A model generated the notes under the pieces. It ran no database searches. It had not been told where the DNA came from and saw nothing but the letters and a program-made list of their open reading frames with translations. The position numbers and the translations under genes were made by a program. Positions 1-8,526 of a stretch of DNA of 49,768 nucleotides are shown here, piece after piece; the stretch's first letter is position 1; every line of letters begins with the position of its first letter. The stretch comes from Spirochaetales bacterium (GTDB lineage: Bacteria; Spirochaetota; Spirochaetia; JAFGDJ01): NCBI GenBank assembly GCA_016932135.1, contig JAFGDJ010000077.1:1-49768 (forward strand). Direction: 5' to 3'.

Positions 1-19
1 ATCAGCAAAGAATTATGCG

Positions 20-137
20 GCCTGGGGGAACATCGATAAAAAATTCTGCGATGCAAAGGCCTTATCCCGAACAAGGAAGGTAAGCCCTTCAGCGCCGATG
101 GTCTCCTATCAAGGGGAAGAACAGGCTGTTGCCAGGC
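20..137 (+). rRNA. rrf: 5S rRNA-like gene, divergent or degenerate
   Basis: The core matches the conserved 5S rRNA block: CCGAAC, then a GGAAG..TAAGCCC stretch, then AGCGCCGATGGT. The ends GCCTGG (20-25) and CCAGGC (132-137) form a perfect helix I, and a T-run follows at 140-145 as at a terminator. The total of about 118 nt fits 5S. The 5' half is odd: helix I to CCGAAC is about 7 nt longer than in E. coli, and the helix II strand pairs poorly with CCCTTCAGC. The copy may therefore be degenerate, or from an unusual rRNA operon whose 23S gene would lie left of the window. The ORF at 98-283 overlaps it and is treated as spurious. Confidence 0.65.
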
Positions 138-144
138 TCTTTTT

Positions 145-458
145 TGCCTTAAGCACAGATCAGTGCAGGCTAAATACTCACACTCACACTAATAAAACCA
201 ATCTTTGGACAGCTTGCGACTATTCTATAAAAAGGTACAGCCGGTATATTAAAATGGGAACCTCTGAAAACCGTGTTTTTTAGCGATGCGGTTATATTGG
301 GTGAATTGCATGTATCATTATTTCATAGTAATATAAAACATAGTTTTTATCCGATAGGTTCTCTTGTGGGCAAACAGTAAGGTAGAAACTCGTATATACG
401 AGTTCTTAGAGGCGCCCATATGATAGTAAATTAAATTTTGTATAAGGAAGAACTCTCA
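145..458. other. AT-rich intergenic region, no gene supported
   Basis: About 310 bases between the 5S-like sequence and the first protein gene. The base composition is clearly richer in A and T than the genes from 1.1 kb onward. Apart from the 18-bp palindrome at 387-404 and scattered TATA-like stretches, I see no coding signal, tRNA or clear terminator. Confidence 0.5.
387..404. promoter_or_regulatory. Perfect 18-bp palindrome, candidate operator
   Basis: AACTCGTATATACGAGTT is its own reverse complement over all 18 bases. It ends 54 bases before the TTG start chosen for the membrane protein gene at 459. A site this long and perfect is typical of a dimeric repressor operator. No regulator gene lies beside it, so the partner is unknown. 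Confidence 0.45.
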
Positions 459-1019
459 TTGAATAAAATAGTTCACATCATTGAAGAATGGATATCCATG
501 AGTGGTGATAACACAATCTGGTCATGGATTATAACACTGTTTTATCTCGGTACGATTGTGCTGGCTTTCTATTATATGCGTACTATCAGAAAAGAAAAGA
601 AGAATTTGTTATTATGGATATGTATAACCATTTTTACACTGATCATGGGTATAAATAAACAGCTTGATATTCAGATTCTTCTTATAATAACCGGAAAAAT
701 TTTCGTGGAACATATGGGGATGATGGAATACGCCGGTGCAATTTTTTGTCTGGTTGCTACGGGGCTCTTTCTTCTATTTCTGTCTGTGATGGTTTTCCTT
801 ATTGTTAAAGTTAGAAAACTTCTATTCCGGTCGATGATTGCTGTCTCAGGAGTAGTTATTTTGATGGTTTTTATTCTGTTCCGAGCCCTGTCTGTCCCCA
901 TAGTACACATTCATGGAATGGAGCTTCTGGGAGTTGGAGCTATATTCTTTCAACTGGTATTGCATATTCTAAAACTAAGGAAAGACAACACTCTAGGATA
1001 CATTTCGGAAGAGGAGTGA
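459..1019 (+). CDS. Small integral membrane protein, unknown function
   Basis: About 186 residues with four or five hydrophobic segments separated by short basic loops. The segment after the second hydrophobic stretch carries the motif GINKQLDIQ. I recall similar NKQLDLQ motifs in bacterial hypothetical membrane proteins, but I cannot name a family. The track starts at a TTG at 438; I prefer the TTG at 459 because AAGGAAG (444-450) lies eight bases before it. The gene is markedly more AT-rich than its neighbours and sits next to the 5S-like sequence, so it may be a transferred gene. A short hydrophilic tail ends the protein. Function unknown. Confidence 0.7.
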   Translation: MNKIVHIIEEWISMSGDNTIWSWIITLFYLGTIVLAFYYMRTIRKEKKNLLLWICITIFTLIMGINKQLDIQILLIITGKIFVEHMGMMEYAGAIFCLVATGLFLLFLSVMVFLIVKVRKLLFRSMIAVSGVVILMVFILFRALSVPIVHIHGMELLGVGAIFFQLVLHILKLRKDNTLGYISEEE

Positions 1020-1141
1020 AGATTTCTCATTTAGGAAAACCTAAAAGGCAGAGTTGCAAGAGAATACTTTTCCAGGGGTACTCTTGTAGTATTTTATCGA
1101 CTCATATTACACTGGGCTTGTGCATGAATAGGGAGTAAACC

Positions 1142-1954
1142 ATGAAGATAGAAGGTACTATTGCTATCCTAGGAACCGGAAACATCGGCAGTTCCATCGC
1201 CGAAGGGCTGCTTAGTTCCGGGGAATATAAGTCGGAAGATATTATCCTGACCCGCCGAAGAAGGGATCTGCTGAAAACGTATGAGCAACGGGGATTTCCC
1301 GTTACTGAAGATAACCTTGAGGCGGTTGAAAAGGCCGGCGTGGTTATTCTCGCCGTTCGCCCGCAGCAGGCGGAAACCCTGCTGGATCAGATCTCCGGGG
1401 TTTTATCCCGGGGAGAGAAAATTCTGGTCTCCGTGGTGACGGATATAGCCATCGCTGATATGAGAAAATATATTCCGGTGAATGTTCCGGTAATCCGGGT
1501 AATGCCGAACACCGCCATTGCCGTCCGGCAGTCCATGACCTGCCTCTGCGCCGAGGAAGCCTATAAGAAAGAACTGGAAAAGGTGCGACGGATTTTCGAG
1601 CATCTCGGGAGAACCGTGATTATCGAGGAAGAGCTTATGGATTCGGCCACGGTGCTGGCGGCCTGCGGAGTGGCTTTTTTCATGAGGGCGATCCGGGCCG
1701 CTTCCCAGGGAGGCATCCAGATAGGTTTTCATTCCGATGAAGCGCTGAAGATAGCCGCCCAGACAGCCCGGGGAGCGGCGGAGCTGCTGCTTTCCAAGGG
1801 CAGCCACCCGGAATCGGAGATTGACAACGTTACCACCCCCAAGGGCTGTACCATCGCCGGACTGAACGAGATGGAACACCAGGGGTTCAGTTCTGCCATC
1901 ATTAAGGGGATCATGGCTTCGTATGAAAAAGCCGGGAGTTTACACCAGGGGTAA
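1142..1954 (+). CDS. proC: Pyrroline-5-carboxylate reductase
   Basis: This cytoplasmic enzyme catalyses the last step of proline biosynthesis, NAD(P)H-dependent reduction of 1-pyrroline-5-carboxylate to L-proline. The 270 residues match the usual family length. The N-terminus has the dinucleotide-binding fingerprint LGTGNIGSSIAEG. Further on come a second Rossmann strand ending in ILAVRPQQ, the RVMPNTAIAVRQS stretch near the active site, and the C-terminal signature NVTTPKGCTIAGLNEM. GGGAG lies about seven bases before the ATG. It stands alone, with no proA or proB nearby. Confidence 0.95.
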   Translation: MKIEGTIAILGTGNIGSSIAEGLLSSGEYKSEDIILTRRRRDLLKTYEQRGFPVTEDNLEAVEKAGVVILAVRPQQAETLLDQISGVLSRGEKILVSVVTDIAIADMRKYIPVNVPVIRVMPNTAIAVRQSMTCLCAEEAYKKELEKVRRIFEHLGRTVIIEEELMDSATVLAACGVAFFMRAIRAASQGGIQIGFHSDEALKIAAQTARGAAELLLSKGSHPESEIDNVTTPKGCTIAGLNEMEHQGFSSAIIKGIMASYEKAGSLHQG

Positions 1955-1992
1955 GACCCTTCCTTTTCCTGAAAAAGTAACCGAGAAGAAAC

Positions 1993-2021
1993 TTGAAAAG
2001 AATACTGTGATCTTGTATCTT
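1993..2021 (+). promoter_or_regulatory. Sigma-70-type promoter, possibly giving a leaderless mRNA
   Basis: TTGAAA (1993-1998), a 17-base spacer and TATCTT (2016-2021) lie directly before the gene at 2029. The last base of the -10 box is eight bases from the ATG, so transcription would start at or within a base of the start codon. No ribosome-binding site fits in between. Seen by eye only. Confidence 0.5.
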
Positions 2022-2028
2022 TTGGGCT

Positions 2029-2355
2029 ATGAAAAGAACACAACCCTTAAAAGTCATGGTTGATTCCTCGTTCCCCCTGGGGAAAGTAGTCGTTCATCCG
2101 AATGAAGGTTTTGATCTTGGCCTAATGAATACCTGCTATCCTGTGAAGGTGTACCTGAATATACCCCTGGCGGATTTCCAGCAGGAAAAAACCGAAGCGA
2201 TGCAGGGGCAGATTTTTCTTGAAAATACATGCCGAAAGGCGTATGCCGAGCTGTCCCAGAAAACCTGGAATAAGATGGGAAGCCCGGAGAACGTTATTCT
2301 GATTTATGAAAATGGTAAGCTGCTAATTCTCAGTGTGCCGAAAAGTAAAAGCTAA
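2029..2355 (+). CDS. Hypothetical protein, 108 aa
   Basis: A small soluble protein without signal peptide or membrane segment. It opens with a basic stretch followed by beta-strand-like sequence (VMVDSSFPLGKVVVHP). A middle helix rich in Q, E and K follows, and the C-terminus (NVILIYENGKLLILSVP) again looks like two beta strands. I do not recognise a family. It lies between proC and mntP with its own promoter-like sequence and no Shine-Dalgarno. The codon use resembles its neighbours, which supports a real gene. Confidence 0.65.
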   Translation: MKRTQPLKVMVDSSFPLGKVVVHPNEGFDLGLMNTCYPVKVYLNIPLADFQQEKTEAMQGQIFLENTCRKAYAELSQKTWNKMGSPENVILIYENGKLLILSVPKSKS

Positions 2356-2357
2356 GG

Positions 2358-2385
2358 TTTTCAGGTTTGCCGTGGGAATTATCTT
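2358..2385 (+). promoter_or_regulatory. Weak promoter-like sequence before mntP
   Basis: TTTTCA (2358-2363), a 16-base spacer and TATCTT (2380-2385). The -10 box ends nine bases before the mntP ATG and no Shine-Dalgarno is visible, the same arrangement as before the gene at 2029. The -35 match is poor. I see no structure resembling a yybP-ykoY manganese riboswitch in this short gap. Confidence 0.3.
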
Positions 2386-2393
2386 TGTAAACA

Positions 2394-2972
2394 ATGAATA
2401 GTCACCTGGACCTTATAACCCTTCTGGGCATCGCCGTGGCCGTATCCATGGACGCCCTGGTCGTTTCCATCGGCAACGGGTTTTTTATGAAGGAATTCCG
2501 TGTTTCCCGGGCCTTGCGGATAGCCTTTTCTTTCGGCTTTTTCCAGGCCTTGATGCCCTTGATCGGGTGGCTTGCCGGTTATAGTTTAGCGGAGTTTATT
2601 TGCGCCTGGGATCATTGGGTGGCTTTTGCCTTGCTGGTGACCATCGGTGTGAAGATGATCTGGGAGTGCCGAAAGGTATCCTCGGACACTGCGGTTCGGG
2701 ACTGTTCCGGTTTTTCAACCTTGCTGCTCCTTTCCATCGCCACCAGCATCGATGCCCTGGCTGTTGGGGTGAGTTTTGCCCTGCTGGATACCTCAATTTT
2801 CTACCCCATAACCGTAATCGGAATCGTAACGTTTATTGTTTGTTTCGCCGGTGTTCTGGCGGGGAGTAAAATGGTGCGATTTCACGGTGCCGGGTTGGAA
2901 TTAACGGGTGGGCTTATTCTTATCGCCATCGGAGTGAAAATCCTTTTGGAACACCTGATAAAGGGAATCTGA
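2394..2972 (+). CDS. mntP: Manganese efflux pump MntP
   Basis: An integral membrane exporter of Mn2+ in the MntP (former DUF204) family. The 192 residues and six predicted membrane segments match the family. The two inverted halves each carry the acidic signature: AVSMDALVVSIGNG near residue 20 and ATSIDALAVGVSF near residue 117. The aspartates in these motifs are needed for transport in known members. The gene follows the small unknown gene by 38 bases and ends shortly before a promoter for the next lipoprotein gene. Confidence 0.92.
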   Translation: MNSHLDLITLLGIAVAVSMDALVVSIGNGFFMKEFRVSRALRIAFSFGFFQALMPLIGWLAGYSLAEFICAWDHWVAFALLVTIGVKMIWECRKVSSDTAVRDCSGFSTLLLLSIATSIDALAVGVSFALLDTSIFYPITVIGIVTFIVCFAGVLAGSKMVRFHGAGLELTGGLILIAIGVKILLEHLIKGI

Positions 2973-2978
2973 GCCGGC

Positions 2979-3006
2979 TTGACTTTCGCCTTCTTTATGG
3001 TATGCT
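2979..3006 (+). promoter_or_regulatory. Sigma-70-type promoter for the lipoprotein pair
   Basis: TTGACT (2979-2984), 16 bases, TATGCT (3001-3006). It lies just after the mntP stop codon and 16 bases before the next ATG, and a GAGGG ribosome-binding sequence lies between. Confidence 0.55.
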
Positions 3007-3021
3007 GAGGGCCGAGCTAGT

Positions 3022-3825
3022 ATGAAAAAACCTGGTGTCTTGAGTTTAACGAAAAGTATCCTTCTCGTTCTCCTTCTTTTTCTTCTCTGTACCGGATGCG
3101 AGACTACACCGAGTCCCTATTTTAACGCGAGGCAGGTACGGGTCACGGATGTTTTCGCCGGGGCCGGTTTATTCGATCTCATCGTCACCAGTATTTCCCT
3201 TTTCGATCCCGATATTCAGGAAGACCTGATCCGCTCTCTCCTGGTGGAGGTGAATGAAGATCCCGATTTAGTCATCTACTGGGTCCCTTCATCGAATCCT
3301 GACATTACGAACCTTTCCTATCAGACGGCCCTGCTGAACGGCTCCATTGTATTTTCCAAGTACGCCTTATTACGTTCCGCCGCCTCCATGAAGGGTTCCG
3401 CGAGAGCGGGAATGGCAGCCAAAACGGTAGAGGAAATGGAAGAAGAGGAAGACTATACCCTGACGGAGGAAGAGCAGGCAGCCTTGAAAGCCCGGGCCGC
3501 CGAATTATCCGATGAGGAGCGCTCAGAATTGAAACGCTGTTTTGTGTACCTTTCCTGTGCCGCCGCCGCCCTGGTCAAGGTGCCGGACACTTCTTTGGAG
3601 TTGGTAAAACAAACCGCCCTGTTTCTGCAGCAACCGGAAAGGCTGATGATCGATGTCTTCGCTTTACCCGCGACCATATCCCAGCTTTTTTCTGTCCGGG
3701 ATAACTTGAGCAGTGTGGGGCAGCAGTCCAAAGGGCTTTTGAAAAACGTCAACGCGAATATCGTGGTCCTCAAGGCCGTGTTGGAGGTCAACCGGGAGGC
3801 ACGGAAGGAAAGTCAGGATACTTGA
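3022..3825 (+). CDS. Lipoprotein of unknown function
   Basis: The 267-residue product begins with a basic N-terminus, a hydrophobic stretch and a lipobox ending LLCTGC, so it should be lipid-anchored after cleavage before Cys 26. The mature part has a long low-complexity acidic helix (EEMEEEEDYTLTEEEQ) near residue 140 and otherwise mixed helical sequence. I recognise no catalytic motif. It lies 32 bases before the CsgG-like lipoprotein gene and behind one promoter, so the two are probably cotranscribed and may work together at the outer membrane. Confidence 0.75.
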   Translation: MKKPGVLSLTKSILLVLLLFLLCTGCETTPSPYFNARQVRVTDVFAGAGLFDLIVTSISLFDPDIQEDLIRSLLVEVNEDPDLVIYWVPSSNPDITNLSYQTALLNGSIVFSKYALLRSAASMKGSARAGMAAKTVEEMEEEEDYTLTEEEQAALKARAAELSDEERSELKRCFVYLSCAAAALVKVPDTSLELVKQTALFLQQPERLMIDVFALPATISQLFSVRDNLSSVGQQSKGLLKNVNANIVVLKAVLEVNREARKESQDT

Positions 3826-3857
3826 GGCACGAGAAGAAACTCTGAGGGAGGAAGATT

Positions 3858-4802
3858 ATGAAACAGCTTTATGGAATACTGGGCGTTTTGATGATACTCG
3901 CTGCCTTTTTTGGTTGTGCCACCACGGAATCCTCAGGCGGGCAGACATCCGTGGAGGCACCGAAGGTTGACGTGAAAACCCGGGTAGATTCCTATGATTA
4001 TAAGGTGCTGGCCAAGGTCGATGAAGGAAAATTACCGAAATATGTTCTCGCCGTGGTAGGAGAAGCCGCGGTGCTGGACGAGGCGAAGATCGACCTGGGG
4101 GAAGTACTGCAGAACGAGATCAATAAAAGCGGAAAGGTGACCCTGGTGGACAGGAACAACCTGGCGGCTATCATCGAAGAGCAGAAATTCGCCCTTTCGG
4201 GAATGTCCGACGAAGGGAGTGTGCGGATAGGAGAACTGGCCGGGGCGGATTACCTGATTATCACCCAGCTGGTTTCATCCAGCCGGCAGAAGGTGGACAA
4301 GGTGGTGTATGACGCCATGGAGGCGGAAGTTACGCTGCAGGTGAAGCTGTTGGATGTCAGCACCGGGGAAGTTTTCGCCAGCGAAACAGCCGCGGGGAAA
4401 GCATCAACGAAGCTGGTGACTGATTCAGCGGGTAATCTGGTCACCGGGGCCGTGGATTTCAGTTCCCTCTACGCCCAGGCGGCCCTGGACGCCGTGGCCG
4501 GGATTATCCCTCCCTTCTTAGGAAAATTCCCTCTGCTGGGTTTTGTACTGAAAGCCGGTGATCTCACCTTGGAATGCGACCTGGGAACCGGTGCCGGGGC
4601 TTCTGTCGGTGACAGGATCGCTTTTATACGGAAGGGCTCTCCGGTGTACCACCCGGTAACCAAAAACCTCCTCTCTTACGATTACACCTATCTTGGCTAC
4701 GGCACCGTGACGGAAGCGAAGAGCGCCTCTTCATCGGTTGCGACGACGAATCTCCTGGACACGGTAAAACCTGCGGATATCGCGGTGTACATCGGGCCAT
4801 AA
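3858..4802 (+). CDS. CsgG-like lipoprotein
   Basis: A 314-residue lipoprotein with lipobox FFGCA near residue 20. The region from about 65 to 175 follows the CsgG/curli-assembly fold. A beta strand (YVLAVVGEAAV) leads to LGEVLQNEINKSGKVTLVDRNNLAAIIEEQKFALSG, then GELAGADYLIITQLV and LLDVSTGEVFA. In the family, such proteins form or assist outer-membrane export channels; here the exported substrate is unknown. The C-terminal part (about 230-314) is extra and beta-rich. AGGGAGG precedes the ATG. No curli subunit gene is nearby, so curli export is not implied. Confidence 0.8.
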   Translation: MKQLYGILGVLMILAAFFGCATTESSGGQTSVEAPKVDVKTRVDSYDYKVLAKVDEGKLPKYVLAVVGEAAVLDEAKIDLGEVLQNEINKSGKVTLVDRNNLAAIIEEQKFALSGMSDEGSVRIGELAGADYLIITQLVSSSRQKVDKVVYDAMEAEVTLQVKLLDVSTGEVFASETAAGKASTKLVTDSAGNLVTGAVDFSSLYAQAALDAVAGIIPPFLGKFPLLGFVLKAGDLTLECDLGTGAGASVGDRIAFIRKGSPVYHPVTKNLLSYDYTYLGYGTVTEAKSASSSVATTNLLDTVKPADIAVYIGP

Positions 4803-4874
4803 GAACCCTCTGGATGTATGGTATTCCAACGCCGGTAAGCCATGACCTTATGTCATTCAATGAAGGTCCTCGAG

Positions 4875-6386
4875 TTATCCCGTCTCCCCGGACGGAGTCT
4901 TCCGGACAGCTCTTGAAGAGCTGAAGGTATTGGGCTTGTTAAAAGCCGCGAAAATCTCCATCCTGGAATGAAGGTTGATCTTTTTGTATATTTTATAAAG
5001 GTGGGCGCTGACCGTTCTGATGGAAATGTCTAACGTATCGGCAATTTCATCATTGGATTGGCCGTCAATGATAAACCCCAGGATTTCCCGCTCTCTGGCT
5101 GAGAGTTTGAATGTGTGAATGAAGTTGTACCTTCTTGAGGAATAGGAGAGCTTGTTACTTGTATCTTTGAGTTCATGTATATGACGGCTTATAGTTTCAT
5201 CAAGTTCCAGATTCAGTGTTTCAGCCTTATTCCTGTCTTTCACTAAGTCCAGCCCGAAAACAATGTTAATGATTATGAGCATAAACGGGAGGCCTATCCC
5301 GCCCATCATGACTATGTATCCTTCGACTACATTGGTCAGGAACATGTCATGAAGGTAGAGCAGGCTTATGGGAATTAACGTGGTGATAAACAAACCCGCC
5401 CCTCGCCTTTTTTCAATACGGGCGCGAAAGGCTATATAGACGATATACAGGCACGGGATGCTCAGTGACATTTCAAACAGATTATAGAATCCATAGAATA
5501 CACTGTAGTTCACCTGAAGCAGGAAGGCTATCATCAGAAAAATCGATGGAATGAAAGAAATAGCAGTTACATAGGATTTCTTCTTTATATGAAAGAAGGA
5601 TCGGGTAAATCGAAGAAAACAATAGGTTGCTGCTATTTCAAGGATCCCAATCATTTTCATAAACGGTATATAGGATATCCGGGTATATTGAAATCCCGGC
5701 AAACTGGTGAGGAAGATACCTGCCTGGCTGAAGGCAAAAGAGATTGATACAAGGGAAAACCAGAATATCGCCTTCTCCTGTTTACGTTTGGAATATAGTA
5801 ATATGGAATTCAAGCCGAAAACGATCAGGAGAAAAGAGAAAAACAAATTGATCTGCCTGTGGAATAGACTGTTAACCGAGTATACATCGTCGATCTGATT
5901 CTTCGGTCCGATCTGGAGGTCGCCGGAGATGAGACCTGAGCGGTTAACGTATATTTTTAACAGCAGTTCGTTTTTACTGTCCCATCGAATAATGGAGGGA
6001 GGCACGTCGTAGCGACGATCCATGTTCCAGTCGTTAAACCACTCGGGAGGGAACCTTCCGGTCTCGCCTATCAGCTGACCATTCAGATACGCTTTGTCCG
6101 CGATTTCTATTCGCCCGAGAAAGAGAGAGAGCATCTGACCATTATAGGAAGCCGGGATGGAAAACTCCGTTTTTAAAAATAAGATACCCTCTCCATCATC
6201 CAGGTATCTAGGCAGGGATTTTATTGTGGAAACATCGAAGGGAGTATAGGCTCCGTTATCTTCTTCTGTTGAGAAGAACCAGTCGTTTTCCAGCAGATGA
6301 ACAGTGTCGTTATGCCCGCATGATAGAAACAGGAAAAGGAATAAAAGGGAACCAAAAACCTTCATGATCCTGTCAATAAAATCCAT
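4875..6386 (-). CDS. Membrane-bound LuxR-type regulator with 7TMR-DISM sensor
   Basis: After a lipoprotein-like signal (FLFLFLSCGHND) comes an extracytoplasmic jelly-roll-like domain of about 160 residues (ILFLKTEFSIPAS, FLGRIEIADKAYLNGQLIG), resembling carbohydrate-binding DISM extracellular domains. Seven hydrophobic segments follow, then a short coiled coil (LVKDRNKAETLNLELDE) and a C-terminal LuxR helix-turn-helix (LSAREREILGFIIDGQSNDEIADTL). No kinase or receiver domain is present, so sensing and DNA binding sit in one polypeptide. The track start at 6566 would overlap the divergent gene; I chose the ATG at 6386, with 6365 equally possible. The divergent glycan genes are the likely target. 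Confidence 0.8.
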   Translation of the reverse strand: MDFIDRIMKVFGSLLFLFLFLSCGHNDTVHLLENDWFFSTEEDNGAYTPFDVSTIKSLPRYLDDGEGILFLKTEFSIPASYNGQMLSLFLGRIEIADKAYLNGQLIGETGRFPPEWFNDWNMDRRYDVPPSIIRWDSKNELLLKIYVNRSGLISGDLQIGPKNQIDDVYSVNSLFHRQINLFFSFLLIVFGLNSILLYSKRKQEKAIFWFSLVSISFAFSQAGIFLTSLPGFQYTRISYIPFMKMIGILEIAATYCFLRFTRSFFHIKKKSYVTAISFIPSIFLMIAFLLQVNYSVFYGFYNLFEMSLSIPCLYIVYIAFRARIEKRRGAGLFITTLIPISLLYLHDMFLTNVVEGYIVMMGGIGLPFMLIIINIVFGLDLVKDRNKAETLNLELDETISRHIHELKDTSNKLSYSSRRYNFIHTFKLSAREREILGFIIDGQSNDEIADTLDISIRTVSAHLYKIYKKINLHSRMEIFAAFNKPNTFSSSRAVRKTPSGETG

Positions 6387-6568
6387 TTCTCTTTTTAACA
6401 TGAATAGGATTAAAATGAAAAGGAATATTTCCGGTAAGAAATTGAAGGGCTGAAAGAAATAGATCCAGTAAGCATTTATACTTACAGCATAAGTATTTTT
6501 TTTACCTTGACGATTTTCGGAATTGGTTCGACTATTACTTACCTTTTTTGAGTATTTCGGAGTCACAG

Positions 6569-8494
6569 ATGACGGTGCAATTGAAAGATAAATTCTGGTC
6601 AGACAGGATGGATCTCAACAGAACTGTAGCGCTGATGTACCAGTGGGAACAGTACAACGCCTGTGGTACAGTGGAAAATTTCCGCCTGATAGCGGATAAG
6701 AAACAGGGTAAAAGGAACGGGTACTTTTATACAGATTCGGATCTTCATAAGTGGACTGATGCCGTTTCCCGAGGGCTTGCCACTGTATCGGACGAAAAGC
6801 TCAAAGGACTTCTGGATGAGTACATAAGCCTGATGGGAAAAGCCCAGGATGCCGATGGATATCTGTTCACATGGAACCAGATCTACTTTCCGGGAACACG
6901 GTGGAAAAATATTCAGGTTGAACATGAACTCTATACAGCGGGGCATTTTATAGAGGCCGGAATTTCTCATTTCCAGGCCACCGGGGAAAAGACGCTTCTG
7001 AACATGGGGGTAAAGCTGGCGGATCTCATTGTCGGAGATTTTCGGAAGATTACCTCCTCCAACTGTCCCGGTCACCAGGAGATTGAGATTGCTCTGATCA
7101 AACTTTACCGGGTGACCGGGGATGATAAGTATATCAATACGGCGGAGCGGTTCCTTAGTAAGCGGGGACGAGGAAGGTTCTTCGGCCTTACCTTGCTCAG
7201 CCACGTGATCTCCCATGGTTTCAGGAGCAACAGGATAAAGAGGAAAGACAGGAATGAAGGCTCCAAGGAACTGGGATTCGAGTTCAGCGAAAACATTCAT
7301 TCCAGGGAACCCAGGTTTCTTGCCTTCAGAGCTTTTTTCGCCTTCATCAGCGGGAGCTACCAGCAGCAGCACAAATCGCTTTTGAAACAGACAGAACCAA
7401 AGGGTCATGCGGTTCGCTGGGCTTATATGATGTACGCCGCGACAATGCTCGCCCTGGAAAAGGGAGATGCCGATATCAGCCTGTTCCTATCGAAAAGCTG
7501 GGAGAACCTGGTAAGGAAGAAAATGTATATAACCGGGGGAATAGGGTCCCTTCCGGTAATCGAGGGTTTCGGCAGAAACTATGAGCTGAACAATGAGTTT
7601 TCCTACAGCGAAACATGTGCCGCCATCGGTTCCATTTTCTGGAACAATGAAATGCTGAAGCTCTCTCCCCAGGCTCGTTATGCCGACCTTGTCGAACGGC
7701 AGCTTTACAACGCCGCTTCCGTGGGGATCTCCCAGGACGGTAAGAAGTACTTCTACCGGAATCCCCTGGAATCCCATGGAGAGATAGAGCGTCAATCCTG
7801 GTTTAAAACCGCCTGTTGCCCCTCAAATATTTCCCGCCTTTGGGCCGACATACACACCTTCATCTACCATGAAGCCGCCGATGGGATCTATATAAACCAG
7901 TACCTAGGCAGCGTTGTTCGTTTTACAGAGAAGGATATCCATATTGAGCTCACCTCGGGCTTTCCCTGGGACGGACAGGTGGAGATCAGGGTTTCCTGTA
8001 CCAGGCCGGCAAAGCTTATGCTCCGAATCCCCGGCTGGGCCCTGTCGTGGACGATCCGGGTTAACGGTGATCTCTTTTATGAAGAATCCGTCGGCGGTAA
8101 AACAGGTCGTATCGAGACCGGTGAAACCAGCCGCCTTTATACGGATATTGCCGAGAGGGCCGACTACAGAGAGGTTAAACTCCCCCCGGGATCCGATCAT
8201 CGTATCGAAATGGAAATTCCCATGGAGATACTGGTGAATCGGGCGGACGACAGAGTGAAGGAAAACCGGGGAAAGATCGCTCTTTCCAGGGGACCCCTGG
8301 TGTACTGTATCGAGTCGGAGAAAGAGATCGATGAGCCGGTGAGCAGGTCGTCCCTCCGGTTTTACCGAGACGAACACAGCTTTTCTGAGAAAAGCGGGTA
8401 TATTTCCGATGGAAAAGTCTCTTTCATACCCTACTACCTGTGGGGCAACCGGGGGAAGAAGAAGATGAAAGTCTGGGTCGAGAGCAAGAACTGA
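6569..8494 (+). CDS. GH127-type glycoside hydrolase (former DUF1680)
   Basis: A predicted cytoplasmic exo-hydrolase of the beta-L-arabinofuranosidase family GH127 and relatives, 641 residues from the chosen ATG. The zinc/thiolate catalytic set known from HypBA1 is present: Glu 332 (IEGFG), Glu 348 and Cys 350 (YSETCAA), and Cys 416-Cys 417 (TACCPSN). Spacing matches that enzyme with an offset of about ten or less. An (alpha/alpha)6 barrel is followed by beta domains. No signal peptide is seen. The ATG at 6569 has GGAG eight bases upstream; the TTG at 6548 lacks one. First gene of a four-gene cluster. The exact sugar specificity (arabinose or another residue) cannot be read from sequence. Confidence 0.9.
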   Translation: MTVQLKDKFWSDRMDLNRTVALMYQWEQYNACGTVENFRLIADKKQGKRNGYFYTDSDLHKWTDAVSRGLATVSDEKLKGLLDEYISLMGKAQDADGYLFTWNQIYFPGTRWKNIQVEHELYTAGHFIEAGISHFQATGEKTLLNMGVKLADLIVGDFRKITSSNCPGHQEIEIALIKLYRVTGDDKYINTAERFLSKRGRGRFFGLTLLSHVISHGFRSNRIKRKDRNEGSKELGFEFSENIHSREPRFLAFRAFFAFISGSYQQQHKSLLKQTEPKGHAVRWAYMMYAATMLALEKGDADISLFLSKSWENLVRKKMYITGGIGSLPVIEGFGRNYELNNEFSYSETCAAIGSIFWNNEMLKLSPQARYADLVERQLYNAASVGISQDGKKYFYRNPLESHGEIERQSWFKTACCPSNISRLWADIHTFIYHEAADGIYINQYLGSVVRFTEKDIHIELTSGFPWDGQVEIRVSCTRPAKLMLRIPGWALSWTIRVNGDLFYEESVGGKTGRIETGETSRLYTDIAERADYREVKLPPGSDHRIEMEIPMEILVNRADDRVKENRGKIALSRGPLVYCIESEKEIDEPVSRSSLRFYRDEHSFSEKSGYISDGKVSFIPYYLWGNRGKKKMKVWVESKN

Positions 8495-8526
8495 TAATTT
8501 CAAAATACCGACAGGAGGAAGACCGG

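Noticed and set aside
98-283. 61-residue ORF near the left edge
   Set aside because: It overlaps the 5S rRNA-like sequence, has no ribosome-binding site and a random-looking translation.
4803-4874. GACCTT/AAGGTC inverted repeat between converging genes as terminator
   Set aside because: Six pairs, a long loop and no T-run on either strand; too weak to list.
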